Source of the DNA: Actimicrobium sp047621665
GTDB taxonomy: Bacteria; Pseudomonadota; Gammaproteobacteria; Burkholderiales; Burkholderiaceae_D
Assembly: GCA_047621665.1 (NCBI GenBank)
Contig: JBLHMB010000015.1
Coordinates: 1 to 64,000 of the forward strand
Length of the DNA: 64,000 nt
Direction of reading: 5' to 3'
Every line of letters starts with the position of its first letter. Position 1 is the first letter of the stretch. Made by a program: the position numbers and the translations under genes. Under the pieces are notes generated by a model. The model did no database searches and was not told where the DNA came from. It worked only from the letters and a program-made list of their open reading frames with translations. Shown here piece by piece: positions 42,857 through 51,898 of this stretch.

Positions 42857-44220
42857 GACTGTTGCGCTCCTTGCATCACTTGTTCGAAGACTGCGTGCGT
42901 GCGACTGGCCAGCAAGTCGATTTCAGCGCTATCGAGAATATACGGCGGCATCAGATAGACCGTGTTGCCGATCGGACGCAGCAGTAGTTCATGTTCCAGC
43001 GCAGCACTGAAAAACCGTCGCGAAAACTCGCCGGCCGGCAGCGTGCTGACCGCATCAAATGCCCAGATCATGCCGCGCTGGCGGAAATGGCTGACCTGCG
43101 GATGGGCTGCCAGCGGAGCCAGTGCGGCAGTCAGGTTCGCAGCGAGTCGCCGGTTGGCAGCAATCACATGATCGTCGTGAAAGATCGCCAGCGTTGCCAG
43201 TGCCGCGCGGCAGGCCAACGGGTTGCCGGTGTACGAATGCGAATGCAGGAAGCCGCGCGCCATCGCCGGATCATAGAATTGCTCGAAAATGTCGTCGCGC
43301 GTCATCACCACCGAGAGCGGCAGATAGCCACCGCTGATACCCTTCGACAGGCACAGGAAATCCGGCCAGATGTCGGCTTGTTCGCAGGCAAAAAAAGTGC
43401 CGGTGCGACCGCAACCGACCGCAATTTCATCGGCGATCAGGTGGACCTCGTAACGTTCGCACAAGGCCCGTACCGTGCGCAGGTAGACCGGGTCATGCAT
43501 TGCCATGCCGGTGGCACATTGCACCAGCGGTTCGACGATGATCGCGCAGATGTGCTCACCGCGCTCCTGCAGCAACTGTTCAAACGCGGCAGCGGCAGCC
43601 AGTGCAACGTCCGCAGCGCTTTGGCCGGGTTCAGCCTTGCGCGCATCGGGGCTGGGTACAACGTGGACTGGCTGCAGCATCGGGCCATAGGCGGTACGAA
43701 ACAGCGGCACGTCGGTGACCGCCAGCGCGCCTATGGTTTCACCGTGATAGCTGCCGGCCAGGCAAACGAATTCGCGCTTGTTGGTGCGTCCGCGGTTTTG
43801 CCAGTAATGGAACGACATCTTGAGCGCGATCTCGACGGCTGACGCGCCATCGGACGCATAGAAACAATGGCCCAGCCGGTTACCGGTCAGTGCAGATAAT
43901 TGCTCCGACAGGGCAACCACCGGCTCATGGGTGAAGCCGGCCAGCATCACATGCTCGAGTTCATCGAGTTGCAGCTTGAGTGCCGTGTTGATGCGCGCAT
44001 TGGCGTGACCGAACAGATTGACCCACCAGGAACTGATGCCGTCGAGATAGCGTTTGCCTTCCATGTCAATGAGCCATGCGCCACGGCCGCGACTGATTGG
44101 AATGAGCGGCATCGCATCGAGATGCTGCATCTGAGTACAAGGATGCCAGACGCTGTGGCGGCTTCGGCCGACCCAGTCAGTGGCCGGAAAAGAGGGAGAC
44201 TTCGTTTCGAAAGGGGTCAA
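42853..44220 (-). CDS. bioA: adenosylmethionine-8-amino-7-oxononanoate aminotransferase
   Basis: A class III aminotransferase of about 455 residues that converts the bioF product to diaminopelargonate using S-adenosylmethionine as amino donor. SVWHPCTQMQHLDAMPLIPISRGRGAWLID is the BioA start region. YASDGASAVEIALKM, GSYHGETIGALAVTD, IADEIAVGCGRTGTFFA and CLSKGISGGYLPLS (PLP lysine) follow. No ATG or GTG precedes the conserved N-terminus. TTG 44220 has GGAG eight bases upstream and is taken as start. Confidence 0.92.
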   Translation of the reverse strand: MTPFETKSPSFPATDWVGRSRHSVWHPCTQMQHLDAMPLIPISRGRGAWLIDMEGKRYLDGISSWWVNLFGHANARINTALKLQLDELEHVMLAGFTHEPVVALSEQLSALTGNRLGHCFYASDGASAVEIALKMSFHYWQNRGRTNKREFVCLAGSYHGETIGALAVTDVPLFRTAYGPMLQPVHVVPSPDARKAEPGQSAADVALAAAAAFEQLLQERGEHICAIIVEPLVQCATGMAMHDPVYLRTVRALCERYEVHLIADEIAVGCGRTGTFFACEQADIWPDFLCLSKGISGGYLPLSVVMTRDDIFEQFYDPAMARGFLHSHSYTGNPLACRAALATLAIFHDDHVIAANRRLAANLTAALAPLAAHPQVSHFRQRGMIWAFDAVSTLPAGEFSRRFFSAALEHELLLRPIGNTVYLMPPYILDSAEIDLLASRTHAVFEQVMQGAQQS

Positions 44221-44265
44221 TGAGAGTGCTCCATGCGTTACTCCGTAATGCGAAAAGGCTAAAAG

Positions 44266-44285
44266 TGTACGTTCGCTGGGGTACA
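44266..44285. promoter_or_regulatory. inverted repeat upstream of bioA
   Basis: TGTAC-N10-GTACA, 46 bases before the bioA start. It could be an operator. It does not match the BirA site pattern I know, so the regulator is unknown. Confidence 0.25.
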
Positions 44286-44492
44286 AGAAGAGCCTGATGT
44301 GGTGATTGTTTGAGAAATATCAACCCTAGGAATCCTTTCGTGATGGATCTTTGTCATGATTGCAGATCATTGGAAATTAACAATAATTCTTTAGTTCACT
44401 GCTAATAAGATGCCAATAAATCATCGCTTTGTGAGTTAAAAAAGCCGTGCCACAATGCACGCGGCAATAAGTGCCGGCTCTGGAAGGAAGCA

Positions 44493-47246
44493 ATGGAAAT
44501 TTCTGACGATCAGATGGCTACCTACAACGACAAATCGTCTCCCGATATGCAGCAACGCATGCTGCTGATGCTGTCGTCTTGCGCTGACCTGATTGCCCGG
44601 TCATCGAGCGAACATCAGCTGCTCGATGGATTTAGTACGTTGATGACCGCGGCTGGTGGCTACCGGTTTTGCTGGATCGGCCAGGCGGTGGAGGATGATT
44701 CCCTGACGATTCATCCGATTGCCCAGTCCGGCGGCGAGCATTATCTGGACGGTATCGAAACCAGCTGGTCATCGCAATCGTCATTCGGCAACGGTCTGAC
44801 CGGGCAAGTGGTGCGCACCGGCCGGATGATCGAGTGCGCCGATACGCGCACCGACGAGCGCTTGCTGGCCTGGCGGCAGGCCATCGTCTGCAGCGGATTG
44901 ACCTCGATGATCTGCCTGCCACTGAGCGACCTCAAGCATACTTTTGGCGTGCTGGCCTTGTACCGTGATTGTTGCGGTGTCTTGCCCGTCGCCGAGGTGC
45001 ACCTGCTGGAGCAACTGTCGCGCCAGCTGGCGATGGCATTGCTGGGTTTGCGTTCCCGCGCCGACCACAGCGACACCGCATCGGTCATGCTGAAAACCGC
45101 AACAGCGCTGTCGTCAAGCCATGGCGCCGAATTCCTCTGGCGCCTGGTCGCCAGCGTAACTGATGCGCTCGGGGCCGACGCCGGGTACATCGCCCGCAAC
45201 TTGCCGGGTGAGGCGGGACGGTTACGCCTGCTGGCGGGGGTGCAAGATGGCCGGCGCACGGCGCTGTGTGATTTTCCGCTGGCCGGATCGCCTTGCGAGA
45301 GCTTGCTCACGCAGCAAGCCTGGATGATTTGTGACCGCGTTGCCAGCCGGTATCCGCAAGCGTCGTTCTTGAACGAGCTCGGGGCACAGGCTTACGCAGC
45401 AGCGCGGCTCGATGATTTTAATGGCCGGCCGCTTGGCATTATTTTCGTGTTGTTTCGCCAGCCGCTACTGCGCACGAACGTAATCCGTTCAACGCTGCAA
45501 ATTTTTGCGATTCGCGCCGCCGGCGAAATCGAACGGCAGGAAGCCGACAGCAAGCTGGCCGATCATGTCTCGCTGCTTGACAAGGCGCATGACGCGATCA
45601 TCGTGCGTGATGTCGAACAGCGCGTGCAGTTCTGGAATGCCGGTGCACAGCGGCTGTATGGCTGGAGTGCTGACGAAGCGCATGGCAAGGCCCTGCCCGA
45701 GTCGTTGCTGTCGCTGTCTGACATGGAGCGTATCCAGTGCCAGTTGCGCGAGAACGGTGAATGGATAGGCACGCTGCATCAGCGCCGCAAGGATGGCAGC
45801 GTGGTGCTGGTCGAAGGGCACTGGTCGATGGCGCGCGACAGCCACAACCAGCCAAAGTCACTGCTGGCCATCGACACCGACATTACCGAGCGCACCGCCA
45901 ACGAAGCCGAAATCCAGCACCTGGCGTTTTACGACAACCTGACCGGCCTGCCCAACCGGCTGTTGCTGCTCGACCGCCTGCAGCAAGTGCAGGGCAGCCG
46001 GATGCGGGCCCATCATGCCGGCGCACTGCTGTTCATCGATCTCGATAATTTCAAGACGCTCAATGACACGCTCGGGCATGACATGGGCGACCTGTTGCTG
46101 CAACAGGTCGCCCGCCGGCTGAGCAGTTGTGTGCGCGCAGAGGATACCGTGGGACGGCTGGGCGGTGACGAATTTGTCGTGATGCTGGTTGATCTTGACG
46201 ACAGCCCCGGCGCTGCGGCCGGTCACGCCGCCGCCGTCAGTGAAAAAATTCTGCACGTGCTGCGCCAGCCCTACCTGATCGCCGGCTGCAGTTATCACTC
46301 GACAGCGAGCATCGGTGTCACGCTGTTTGGTCCGGAAGACGCGCTGGTCACCGATCTGCTCAAGCGCGCTGACATGGCGATGTATCAGGCCAAGGCGGCC
46401 GGGCGCGATACGCAACGTTTCTTTGTGCCATCGATGCAAATTGCCGTTTCGGCGCGCGCGCTGCTCGAAAGCCAGTTGCGGCAGGCCGCACCGAACCACG
46501 AATTCGTGCTGCATTTTCAGGCACAGGTGCGCGGGGACGGAAAGTTGTCAGGGGTCGAAGCGCTGATCCGCTGGAAGCATCCGACCCGCGGCCTGCTGTG
46601 GCCGGCCGATTTCATCGGACTGGCCGAAGACAGCGGCCTGATTTTGCCGCTCGGTCGCTGGGTGCTGGCGGCAGGTTGCAGCCAGCTGGCGCAATGGCAG
46701 GCGCATCCGGAGACGGCTGATTTGCAGTTGGCGATCAATGTCAGTGCACGTCAGTTCCGCCATCCGCAATTCATCAATGATGTCATCGCCGCGATCAGCG
46801 AATCCGGTGTCGATCCGCGCCAGCTCAAACTGGAAATGACCGAGAGCGTCCTGTTCGACGACATCGAGGAAAGCAGTGCGCGGATGCGGGAACTGCGCAA
46901 ACTGGGCGTCGGCTTTTCGCTTGATGATTTCGGTACCGGCTATTCGTCGCTGTCGTACCTCAAAATCCTGCCGATCAACCAGCTCAAGATCGACCAGTCC
47001 TTCGTGCGCGATATTCAGACCAACAAGGGCGATGCAGCGATCGCCCGCACCATTGTCAGTCTGGCGGACAGTTTTGGTCTCGAGGTCATTGCCGAGGGCG
47101 TCGAAAATGCCGGCCAGCGCGCCTGTCTGGCCACGCTGGGTTGCCACTCCTGTCAGGGATATCTGTTCAACCCGCCTATGCCTGCTGACGAGTTTGAACA
47201 ATTATTGAGGCAGGCGTTTCCATTTGCGAGCGTGGCCAAAGCATAG
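44493..47246 (+). CDS. cytoplasmic GAF-GAF-PAS-GGDEF-EAL signalling protein
   Basis: A 917-residue cyclic di-GMP enzyme without membrane helices. Two GAF-like domains (about 25-190 and 205-345) and a PAS domain (about 355-470, AHDAIIVRDVEQRVQFWNAGAQRLYGWSADEAHG) precede GGDEF (motif near 557, with RAED inhibitory site) and EAL (ALIRW near 688; EMTES, DDFGTGYSSLSYLK and FVRDI). Both active sites look intact, so it may be bifunctional or switch by input signal. The ATG has GGAAGGAAG just upstream. The 270-base region to bioA is A+T-rich and shows no gene. Confidence 0.92.
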   Translation: MEISDDQMATYNDKSSPDMQQRMLLMLSSCADLIARSSSEHQLLDGFSTLMTAAGGYRFCWIGQAVEDDSLTIHPIAQSGGEHYLDGIETSWSSQSSFGNGLTGQVVRTGRMIECADTRTDERLLAWRQAIVCSGLTSMICLPLSDLKHTFGVLALYRDCCGVLPVAEVHLLEQLSRQLAMALLGLRSRADHSDTASVMLKTATALSSSHGAEFLWRLVASVTDALGADAGYIARNLPGEAGRLRLLAGVQDGRRTALCDFPLAGSPCESLLTQQAWMICDRVASRYPQASFLNELGAQAYAAARLDDFNGRPLGIIFVLFRQPLLRTNVIRSTLQIFAIRAAGEIERQEADSKLADHVSLLDKAHDAIIVRDVEQRVQFWNAGAQRLYGWSADEAHGKALPESLLSLSDMERIQCQLRENGEWIGTLHQRRKDGSVVLVEGHWSMARDSHNQPKSLLAIDTDITERTANEAEIQHLAFYDNLTGLPNRLLLLDRLQQVQGSRMRAHHAGALLFIDLDNFKTLNDTLGHDMGDLLLQQVARRLSSCVRAEDTVGRLGGDEFVVMLVDLDDSPGAAAGHAAAVSEKILHVLRQPYLIAGCSYHSTASIGVTLFGPEDALVTDLLKRADMAMYQAKAAGRDTQRFFVPSMQIAVSARALLESQLRQAAPNHEFVLHFQAQVRGDGKLSGVEALIRWKHPTRGLLWPADFIGLAEDSGLILPLGRWVLAAGCSQLAQWQAHPETADLQLAINVSARQFRHPQFINDVIAAISESGVDPRQLKLEMTESVLFDDIEESSARMRELRKLGVGFSLDDFGTGYSSLSYLKILPINQLKIDQSFVRDIQTNKGDAAIARTIVSLADSFGLEVIAEGVENAGQRACLATLGCHSCQGYLFNPPMPADEFEQLLRQAFPFASVAKA

Positions 47247-47271
47247 GCCTGCGGTGAACGCGGTGCCTTTT

Positions 47272-48447
47272 TCATGCCCGCGCGGCAGGCTGGTCCAGGC
47301 GTCCTTGATACAGCGCGGCCACCAGATCCGATTGCGTCACCATGCCGCACAGCCGGTGTTCGTCGTCGATCACGGGGATGTGATGCAGGCCCGAGTCTGA
47401 CAGCAGCGGCACCAGTTCGACGATCGGCTGGCCGGCACCGGCACTGCGCACGTTTTTGCTCATGATCTGCCCGACCACTTCGGGTTGGTTGGTATGTGTG
47501 CCGGGAATACGCCGGATCAGGTCGCGCAATTTTTCACCCAGACCGACATGCGATTGCATGTCGGCATCGCGGAAAAAATCTGCCTGCGTGACGATGCCGG
47601 TGACGCGTCTGGCCCGGTCCAGTACTGGTAAGGCCTTGATCCGGTGTTGCCGCAACAGCGCCCATGCCTGTTTCAATGGCGTACCAAATTCGACGGTGAC
47701 GACATCGCGCGACATGATGTCGGCGCAGCTGAGTTCACCGAAGCGCCGCTGGTAGGCACGCATCTCGGTCTGGCGCAGCAGATTGGCGAGGTCATCGCGA
47801 TTGATGTCGAGGACTTCATTGACCTGGCTGAGTACCTGGTCCAGGTCGGCTGCGGTAAAACCGCTCCGGTTGGCCGGCAGTGCATCGCTGTTGCCCTGCG
47901 CACGCGGCAGGCCGGCATGTGGATAGCGCCGCCGGGTGAGGTTGTTATAGGCAATCGCTACCAGCAGCAGCAACAGCGAATTGACCCCGACTGGTGCCAG
48001 TACAAAATAAAAGCCCTGCGCATGGATAGCCGGACCGCCCAATACCGCCGTCAGCGCCACCGCGCCACTGGGAGGATGCACGCACCCGAGCGCGAACATG
48101 GCCGCGATGGCCAGCGTAATTGCCAGCGCAGCCGCCCATGCCGGATCGCTGATCAGCAGTCCACACGCCACGCCGATGGTGGCAGAGACCGCGTTGCCGC
48201 CAATGATCGACCACGGTTGTGCAAGCGGGCTCGAGGGCAGCGCAAAGAGCAGTACCGCCGACGCACCCATCGGTGCAATCAATAGTCCCGCAGCACTGGC
48301 CGAACCGGGCATCAGGTGCGCCACCAGTCCTGTAATGAGGATGCCTAACAGTGCACCGCAGCAGGCCCGCAGGCGCTCGGTGCGATTGACCCTGGTCTGG
48401 ATTGACACAAAGCTGCGTAACCAGCGGGTCAGTTCCCGGTGCGTCAC
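47272..48447 (-). CDS. HPP-family membrane protein with CBS pair
   Basis: A 391-residue protein. The N-terminal HPP domain (about 20-175) has five or so helices and the signatures APMGASAVLLFALPSSPLAQPW, GGNAVSATIGV and CVHPPSGAVALTAVLGG. It is followed by a linker and two CBS domains (about 235-385, IMSRDVVTVEFGTPLKQAW and IMSKNVRSAGAGQPIVEL). HPP proteins have been linked to nitrite transport in plastids and cyanobacteria; the bacterial HPP-CBS form has no settled substrate. The CBS pair suggests adenine-nucleotide control. Start GTG 48447 overlaps the upstream small ORF by four bases. Confidence 0.87.
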   Translation of the reverse strand: MTHRELTRWLRSFVSIQTRVNRTERLRACCGALLGILITGLVAHLMPGSASAAGLLIAPMGASAVLLFALPSSPLAQPWSIIGGNAVSATIGVACGLLISDPAWAAALAITLAIAAMFALGCVHPPSGAVALTAVLGGPAIHAQGFYFVLAPVGVNSLLLLLVAIAYNNLTRRRYPHAGLPRAQGNSDALPANRSGFTAADLDQVLSQVNEVLDINRDDLANLLRQTEMRAYQRRFGELSCADIMSRDVVTVEFGTPLKQAWALLRQHRIKALPVLDRARRVTGIVTQADFFRDADMQSHVGLGEKLRDLIRRIPGTHTNQPEVVGQIMSKNVRSAGAGQPIVELVPLLSDSGLHHIPVIDDEHRLCGMVTQSDLVAALYQGRLDQPAARA

Positions 48448-48692
48448 TGCCCCTTGCAGATGATCGTCGTGACGTATTCTCCTGCGCGGGTTTTGCGTGC
48501 CTCGGTCCAGTCGATGACTTGCTGCGCAAGTGCCATCGTCATCACGGACGCTTTTTCCTTGTTGCGAATGAACGAGACGCCTTCGAACTGGCCGGTCTTG
48601 CCGATCATCGCTTTGGCATAGACTGGAACGTCTTTCTCGTCGGGATTGGCTTTGCGCTGGCGGACTTGGTAACGCTGGTCGAGATCTTCCAT
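48444..48692 (-). CDS. 82-residue hypothetical protein coupled to the HPP gene
   Basis: MEDLDQRYQVRQRKANPDEKDV...ARKTRAGEYVTTIICKGQ is a soluble, charged protein that I do not recognise. Its stop overlaps the GTG start of the HPP-CBS gene as GTGA, which supports translation and co-expression. The open frame runs upstream to 49358, but that part is antisense to the glutathione S-transferase gene. It is divergent from that gene with 42 bases between the starts. Confidence 0.55.
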   Translation of the reverse strand: MEDLDQRYQVRQRKANPDEKDVPVYAKAMIGKTGQFEGVSFIRNKEKASVMTMALAQQVIDWTEARKTRAGEYVTTIICKGQ

Positions 48693-48734
48693 GGAATGCT
48701 CATGCAGAAATTGAAAACACGAAGGATACAAGAC

Positions 48735-49451
48735 ATGCAGATCGAACTCTACTATTGGCCCGACATACAAGGTCGGGGCGAATTCATCCGGCTCGCGCTC
48801 GAAGCCACCGGTGCCGATTATGTTGATGTGGCCCGTGGCGAGGACGGCATGACGCAGCTGCTCGATACTTTGCAGAGCACGGCCATCCTGCACCCGCCTT
48901 TTGCGCCGCCCTTCATCCGCGTCGATGGTGCGGTCATCGCGCAGGTTGCGACTATCCTGCACGCGCTCGGACCGCGACTGGAGCTGGTGCCGTCCGATGA
49001 GGCCGGCCGGATCTGGGTCCATCAATGCCAGCTGACGATTGCCGATCTGGTTGGCGAAGTTCATGACACCCATCATCCGGTCGGCGGTACCGCGTATTAC
49101 GACGACCAGAAACCGGAGGCGCTGCGCCGTTCTACCGAATTTCGGCGTGAACGCCTGACGAAATTCCTGCATTACTTTGAGAGCATCCTTGAGCGCAATC
49201 CGGCGGGTGATACCTGGCTGGTGGGGGATGCAATGACTTATGCCGACCTGTCCATGTTTCAGATGCTGGCCGGATTGGGCTATGCGTTTCCGAAAGCGAT
49301 GGCGCGGGTCGGGGCTGAGGTGCCGCGCTTGCTGGCATTGCAGCAGCGTGTTGCGCACGTGCCCAATGTGGCGCGCTACCTGCAGTCGAAAAGACGGCTG
49401 GCTTTTAATAATGATGATATCTGGCGGCAGTACCCGGAGCTGGATGATTGA
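48735..49451 (+). CDS. glutathione S-transferase-like protein
   Basis: A 238-residue protein with an N-terminal thioredoxin-like domain (MQIELYYWPDIQGRGEFIRLALEATGADYVDV; Tyr7 or Tyr6 is the possible catalytic residue) and an all-helical C-domain (TWLVGDAMTYADLSMFQMLAGLGYAFP, RRLAFNNDDIWRQYPELDD). It resembles eukaryote-type sigma/pi GSTs found in proteobacteria. The substrate is unknown. ATG 48735 is preferred over upstream in-frame codons that overlap the divergent gene. Confidence 0.82.
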   Translation: MQIELYYWPDIQGRGEFIRLALEATGADYVDVARGEDGMTQLLDTLQSTAILHPPFAPPFIRVDGAVIAQVATILHALGPRLELVPSDEAGRIWVHQCQLTIADLVGEVHDTHHPVGGTAYYDDQKPEALRRSTEFRRERLTKFLHYFESILERNPAGDTWLVGDAMTYADLSMFQMLAGLGYAFPKAMARVGAEVPRLLALQQRVAHVPNVARYLQSKRRLAFNNDDIWRQYPELDD

Positions 49452-49475
49452 GGTAGGGTGGCATCGAGGCTGATG

Positions 49476-49522
49476 CTAGCCGTAGCTAGCCGTAGGGTGC
49501 AATAACCGCAGGGCATTGCACC
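49476..49522. repeat. 10-base direct repeat and REP-like palindrome after the GST gene
   Basis: CTAGCCGTAG occurs twice in tandem (49476-49495), then GGTGCAAT / ATTGCACC (49496-49503 and 49515-49522) pair around AACCGCAGGGC. The palindrome resembles short repetitive extragenic units seen in many proteobacteria. Part of it recurs at 39071-39088. Confidence 0.65.
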
Positions 49523-49593
49523 GAATGCACTGGCTGCGGTAGCTTGTGTGGAATGCGCTCCGCCACAACCAAGCCGGGGGCGGCCCGGCAGCC

Positions 49594-49850
49594 GGACCGG
49601 CATGCGGTCCCTTCTTTTTGCTTCGCCAAAAAGAAGTAACCAAGAAAAAGGCGACCGCGAGACTGCTGCCCTTCGGGTTCCCAAAAGCCGGAGCCAGTCA
49701 GGGGGAGGGCCGCAAACTCGCTTCCCTTGCAGGGCGCAGATTCGCTTGCAAGCGAATCCCGTTATGCAGGCGGATCGCATGCGATCCGAAACCCCTGCTG
49801 CACCTCAGACAGTGCGGCCCTTTTATCCCCTGCCTGACTCCGGCTTTTGG
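49594..49850. repeat. palindrome-rich non-coding element (dispersed-repeat type)
   Basis: Within 257 bases there are several perfect inverted pairs: GGACCG/CGGTCC (49594-49610); CTTCTTTTTG/CAAAAAGAAG (49611-49636); CCAAAAGCCGGAG (49681-49693) with CTCCGGCTTTTGG (49838-49850); AGGGCCGCA (49707-49715) with TGCGGCCCT (49813-49821); and the palindromes GATTCGCTTGCAAGCGAATC (49739-49758) and CGGATCGCATGCGATCCG (49771-49788). All frames give only low-quality peptides. One contains LLFASPKRSNQEK, a phrase I recall from spurious hypothetical proteins over dispersed repeats in beta- and gammaproteobacteria. No transposase is present. It could be a MITE-like element or a structured RNA. Confidence 0.65.
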
Positions 49851-49885
49851 CAGCTGTCTCAATGCGGAACAGGTCAAAGTCAACT

Positions 49886-50041
<156 letters not shown>

Positions 50042-50109
50042 CCGCAGTGCAAGCGTACAAAACACTGATTGATTTTTCCCACTGCCTGTTAACCGAACAC
50101 GGACATCGC

Positions 50110-51348
50110 ATGACAACTGCACCACCTGACCACAATCAAGCCCTCGATGCCTGGATCGATCAGCACTTCGATGACGAAGTGCGCTTTCTGCAGGAACTGG
50201 TGCGCATCCCGACCGATACGCCGCCTGGCGATAACGCGCCGCATGCCGGACATACTGCCAGCCTGCTGCAGGGTTTCGGTTTCGAGGTCGAGCAGTTTCC
50301 GGTGCCGCAGGCCGAGGTCGCTGCCTGCGGCATGGCGTCGATCACCAACCTGATTGTGCGATGCCGGTATGGCGACGGCAAGACCATCGCTCTCAATGCC
50401 CATGGCGACGTGGTGCCGCCGGGCGAGGGCTGGACTGTTGGTCCATACGACGGCACCATCGTTGATGGCAAGCTGTACGGGCGCGCGGCGGCGGTCAGCA
50501 AGAGCGATTTCGCCAGTTACACGTTTGCACTGCGCGCGCTTGATGCACTCGGTGTGCCGCTCAATGGCAGCGTCGAACTGCACTTTACCTACGACGAAGA
50601 ATTTGGCGGCGAACTCGGTCCCGGCTATCTGCTGCGCCACAAGCTGACCCGCCCCGATTACCTGATCGCCGCTGGTTTCAGCTATCAGGTCATCAATGCC
50701 CACAACGGTTGCCTGCAGATGGAAGTGACGGTGCACGGCAAGATGGCGCATGCCGCGATTCCTGATTCCGGTATCGATGCGCTGCAAGGCGCAACCGCGA
50801 TCCTCGCTGCACTGTACGAACAGAACCGGCGCTACAAGGAGATCAGGTCCGCCGTTCCCGGCATCACTCATCCGTACCTCAATGTCGGCCGCATCGAAGG
50901 CGGCACCAATACCAATGTCGTTCCGGGCAAGGTCGTGCTCAAGCTGGATCGCCGCATGATTCCCGAAGAGAATCCGGGCGAGGTCGAAGCGGACGTGCGG
51001 CGCGTGATCGCCGAAGCCGCGGCCTCGGTGGCTGGCATCCGTGTCGATATCAAGCGCCTGCTGCTGGCTGAAGCGTGGCAGCCGCAAAGCGCCAATGCGG
51101 CGTTGATTGATGCGTTGCAGCGCCATGGCGAAACGGTCTTTGGCGAGCCTATCCCGACGTCGGGCACGCCGCTCTATACCGATGTCCGGCTCTACGGTGC
51201 CTATGGAATCCCGGCCGCAATCTATGGCGCGGGACCGCGCACGGTGCTCGAATCGAATGCCAAGCGTGCCGACGAACACCTCGATCTGAACGATTTGCGG
51301 CGTGCCACCAAGGTCATTGCGCGGACGCTGGCGGAGTTGCTGGGCTGA
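50110..51348 (+). CDS. M20-family metallopeptidase/deacylase (ArgE/DapE-like)
   Basis: A 412-residue zinc hydrolase. LNAHGDVVPPGEGWTVGPYDG carries the first metal His-x-Asp. FTYDEEFGGELGPG carries the catalytic Glu and metal Glu. HGKMAHAAIPDSGIDALQGA and GRIEGGTNTNVVPGKVVLKLDRRM belong to the dimerisation and lid domains, and ADEHLDLNDLRRATKVIARTLAELLG ends it. The substrate is unknown (N-acyl amino acid or dipeptide). The frame is open back through the CAACAG array to 49546. ATG 50110 is the first start that gives the family N-terminus. No strong ribosome site is visible. Confidence 0.87.
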   Translation: MTTAPPDHNQALDAWIDQHFDDEVRFLQELVRIPTDTPPGDNAPHAGHTASLLQGFGFEVEQFPVPQAEVAACGMASITNLIVRCRYGDGKTIALNAHGDVVPPGEGWTVGPYDGTIVDGKLYGRAAAVSKSDFASYTFALRALDALGVPLNGSVELHFTYDEEFGGELGPGYLLRHKLTRPDYLIAAGFSYQVINAHNGCLQMEVTVHGKMAHAAIPDSGIDALQGATAILAALYEQNRRYKEIRSAVPGITHPYLNVGRIEGGTNTNVVPGKVVLKLDRRMIPEENPGEVEADVRRVIAEAAASVAGIRVDIKRLLLAEAWQPQSANAALIDALQRHGETVFGEPIPTSGTPLYTDVRLYGAYGIPAAIYGAGPRTVLESNAKRADEHLDLNDLRRATKVIARTLAELLG

Positions 51349-51380
51349 CGGTTTTATTATTCACTGACTGGCAATGAAAA

Positions 51381-51407
51381 AGCCGCTCGACATCGTGTCG
51401 AGCGGCC
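51381..51407. terminator. terminator between peptidase and first PEP-CTERM gene
   Basis: GCCGCTCGACA / TGTCGAGCGGC stem after an A run, between convergent genes. A degraded homologous version lies at 52174-52206. Confidence 0.8.
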
Positions 51408-51445
51408 TTGAATTAATAGTCAACGGCATGGGGTGGCGCCAGTTT

Positions 51446-51829
51446 TCAGGCTGACTTGCGGCGATGTGCGGCGAAGCCTAGCAAGCCCAGGCCGGCGAGC
51501 ATCATTGCGTAGTTCTCTGGCTCGGGAACGGACGACAGTACTTGAGTTGGTTTGGGGAGGAATTCAATGGGGAGTGGGAATGTGATCGGTTTCGGTACAT
51601 TAAACGAGGGAGGTGGAGTGAATAAAATCCCAGGATTGTTAGGGCCGATCACTGGAGGTTGTGCTGTGTTGTTGACATAGCCAAAAAGGCCGTTGGGATT
51701 GGTTGGGTCAACAGGGCCTAGTGTAATGATGACTCCATTAATATCGGTGAGTTGAAGACCAGAGATAATGGTGACTTGAGGACCAGGGACGACGTTGCCG
51801 GGCGCCGCATGTGCTGTCGATAGCACCAT
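51446..51829 (-). CDS. PEP-CTERM sorted exported protein, start codon unclear
   Basis: The C-terminus SSVPEPENYAMMLAGLGLLGFAAHRRKSA is a PEP-CTERM signal (VPEP, hydrophobic helix, Arg/Lys end), recognised by exosortase XrtA. The body is a short Pro/Gly/Asn-rich domain without a known fold. The only standard start in frame is ATG 51829, which would leave MVLSTAHAA as a stub. The codons before it read on as RTKISQFALAYASAFSFAIASF, completing a normal signal peptide, but with no ATG, GTG or TTG up to at least 51985. ATC (51898) or ATA (51886) could be non-standard starts, or the start was lost. Confidence 0.7.
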   Translation of the reverse strand: MVLSTAHAAPGNVVPGPQVTIISGLQLTDINGVIITLGPVDPTNPNGLFGYVNNTAQPPVIGPNNPGILFTPPPSFNVPKPITFPLPIEFLPKPTQVLSSVPEPENYAMMLAGLGLLGFAAHRRKSA

Positions 51830-51898
51830 GAATGAAGCTATTGCAAAAGAAAAGGCCGAAGCGTAAGCGAGTGCAAATTGAGATATTTTTGTCCTGAT

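Noticed and set aside
48693..49358. Upstream extension of the 82-residue minus-strand ORF
   Set aside because: It is antisense to the glutathione S-transferase gene and reads as shadow sequence.
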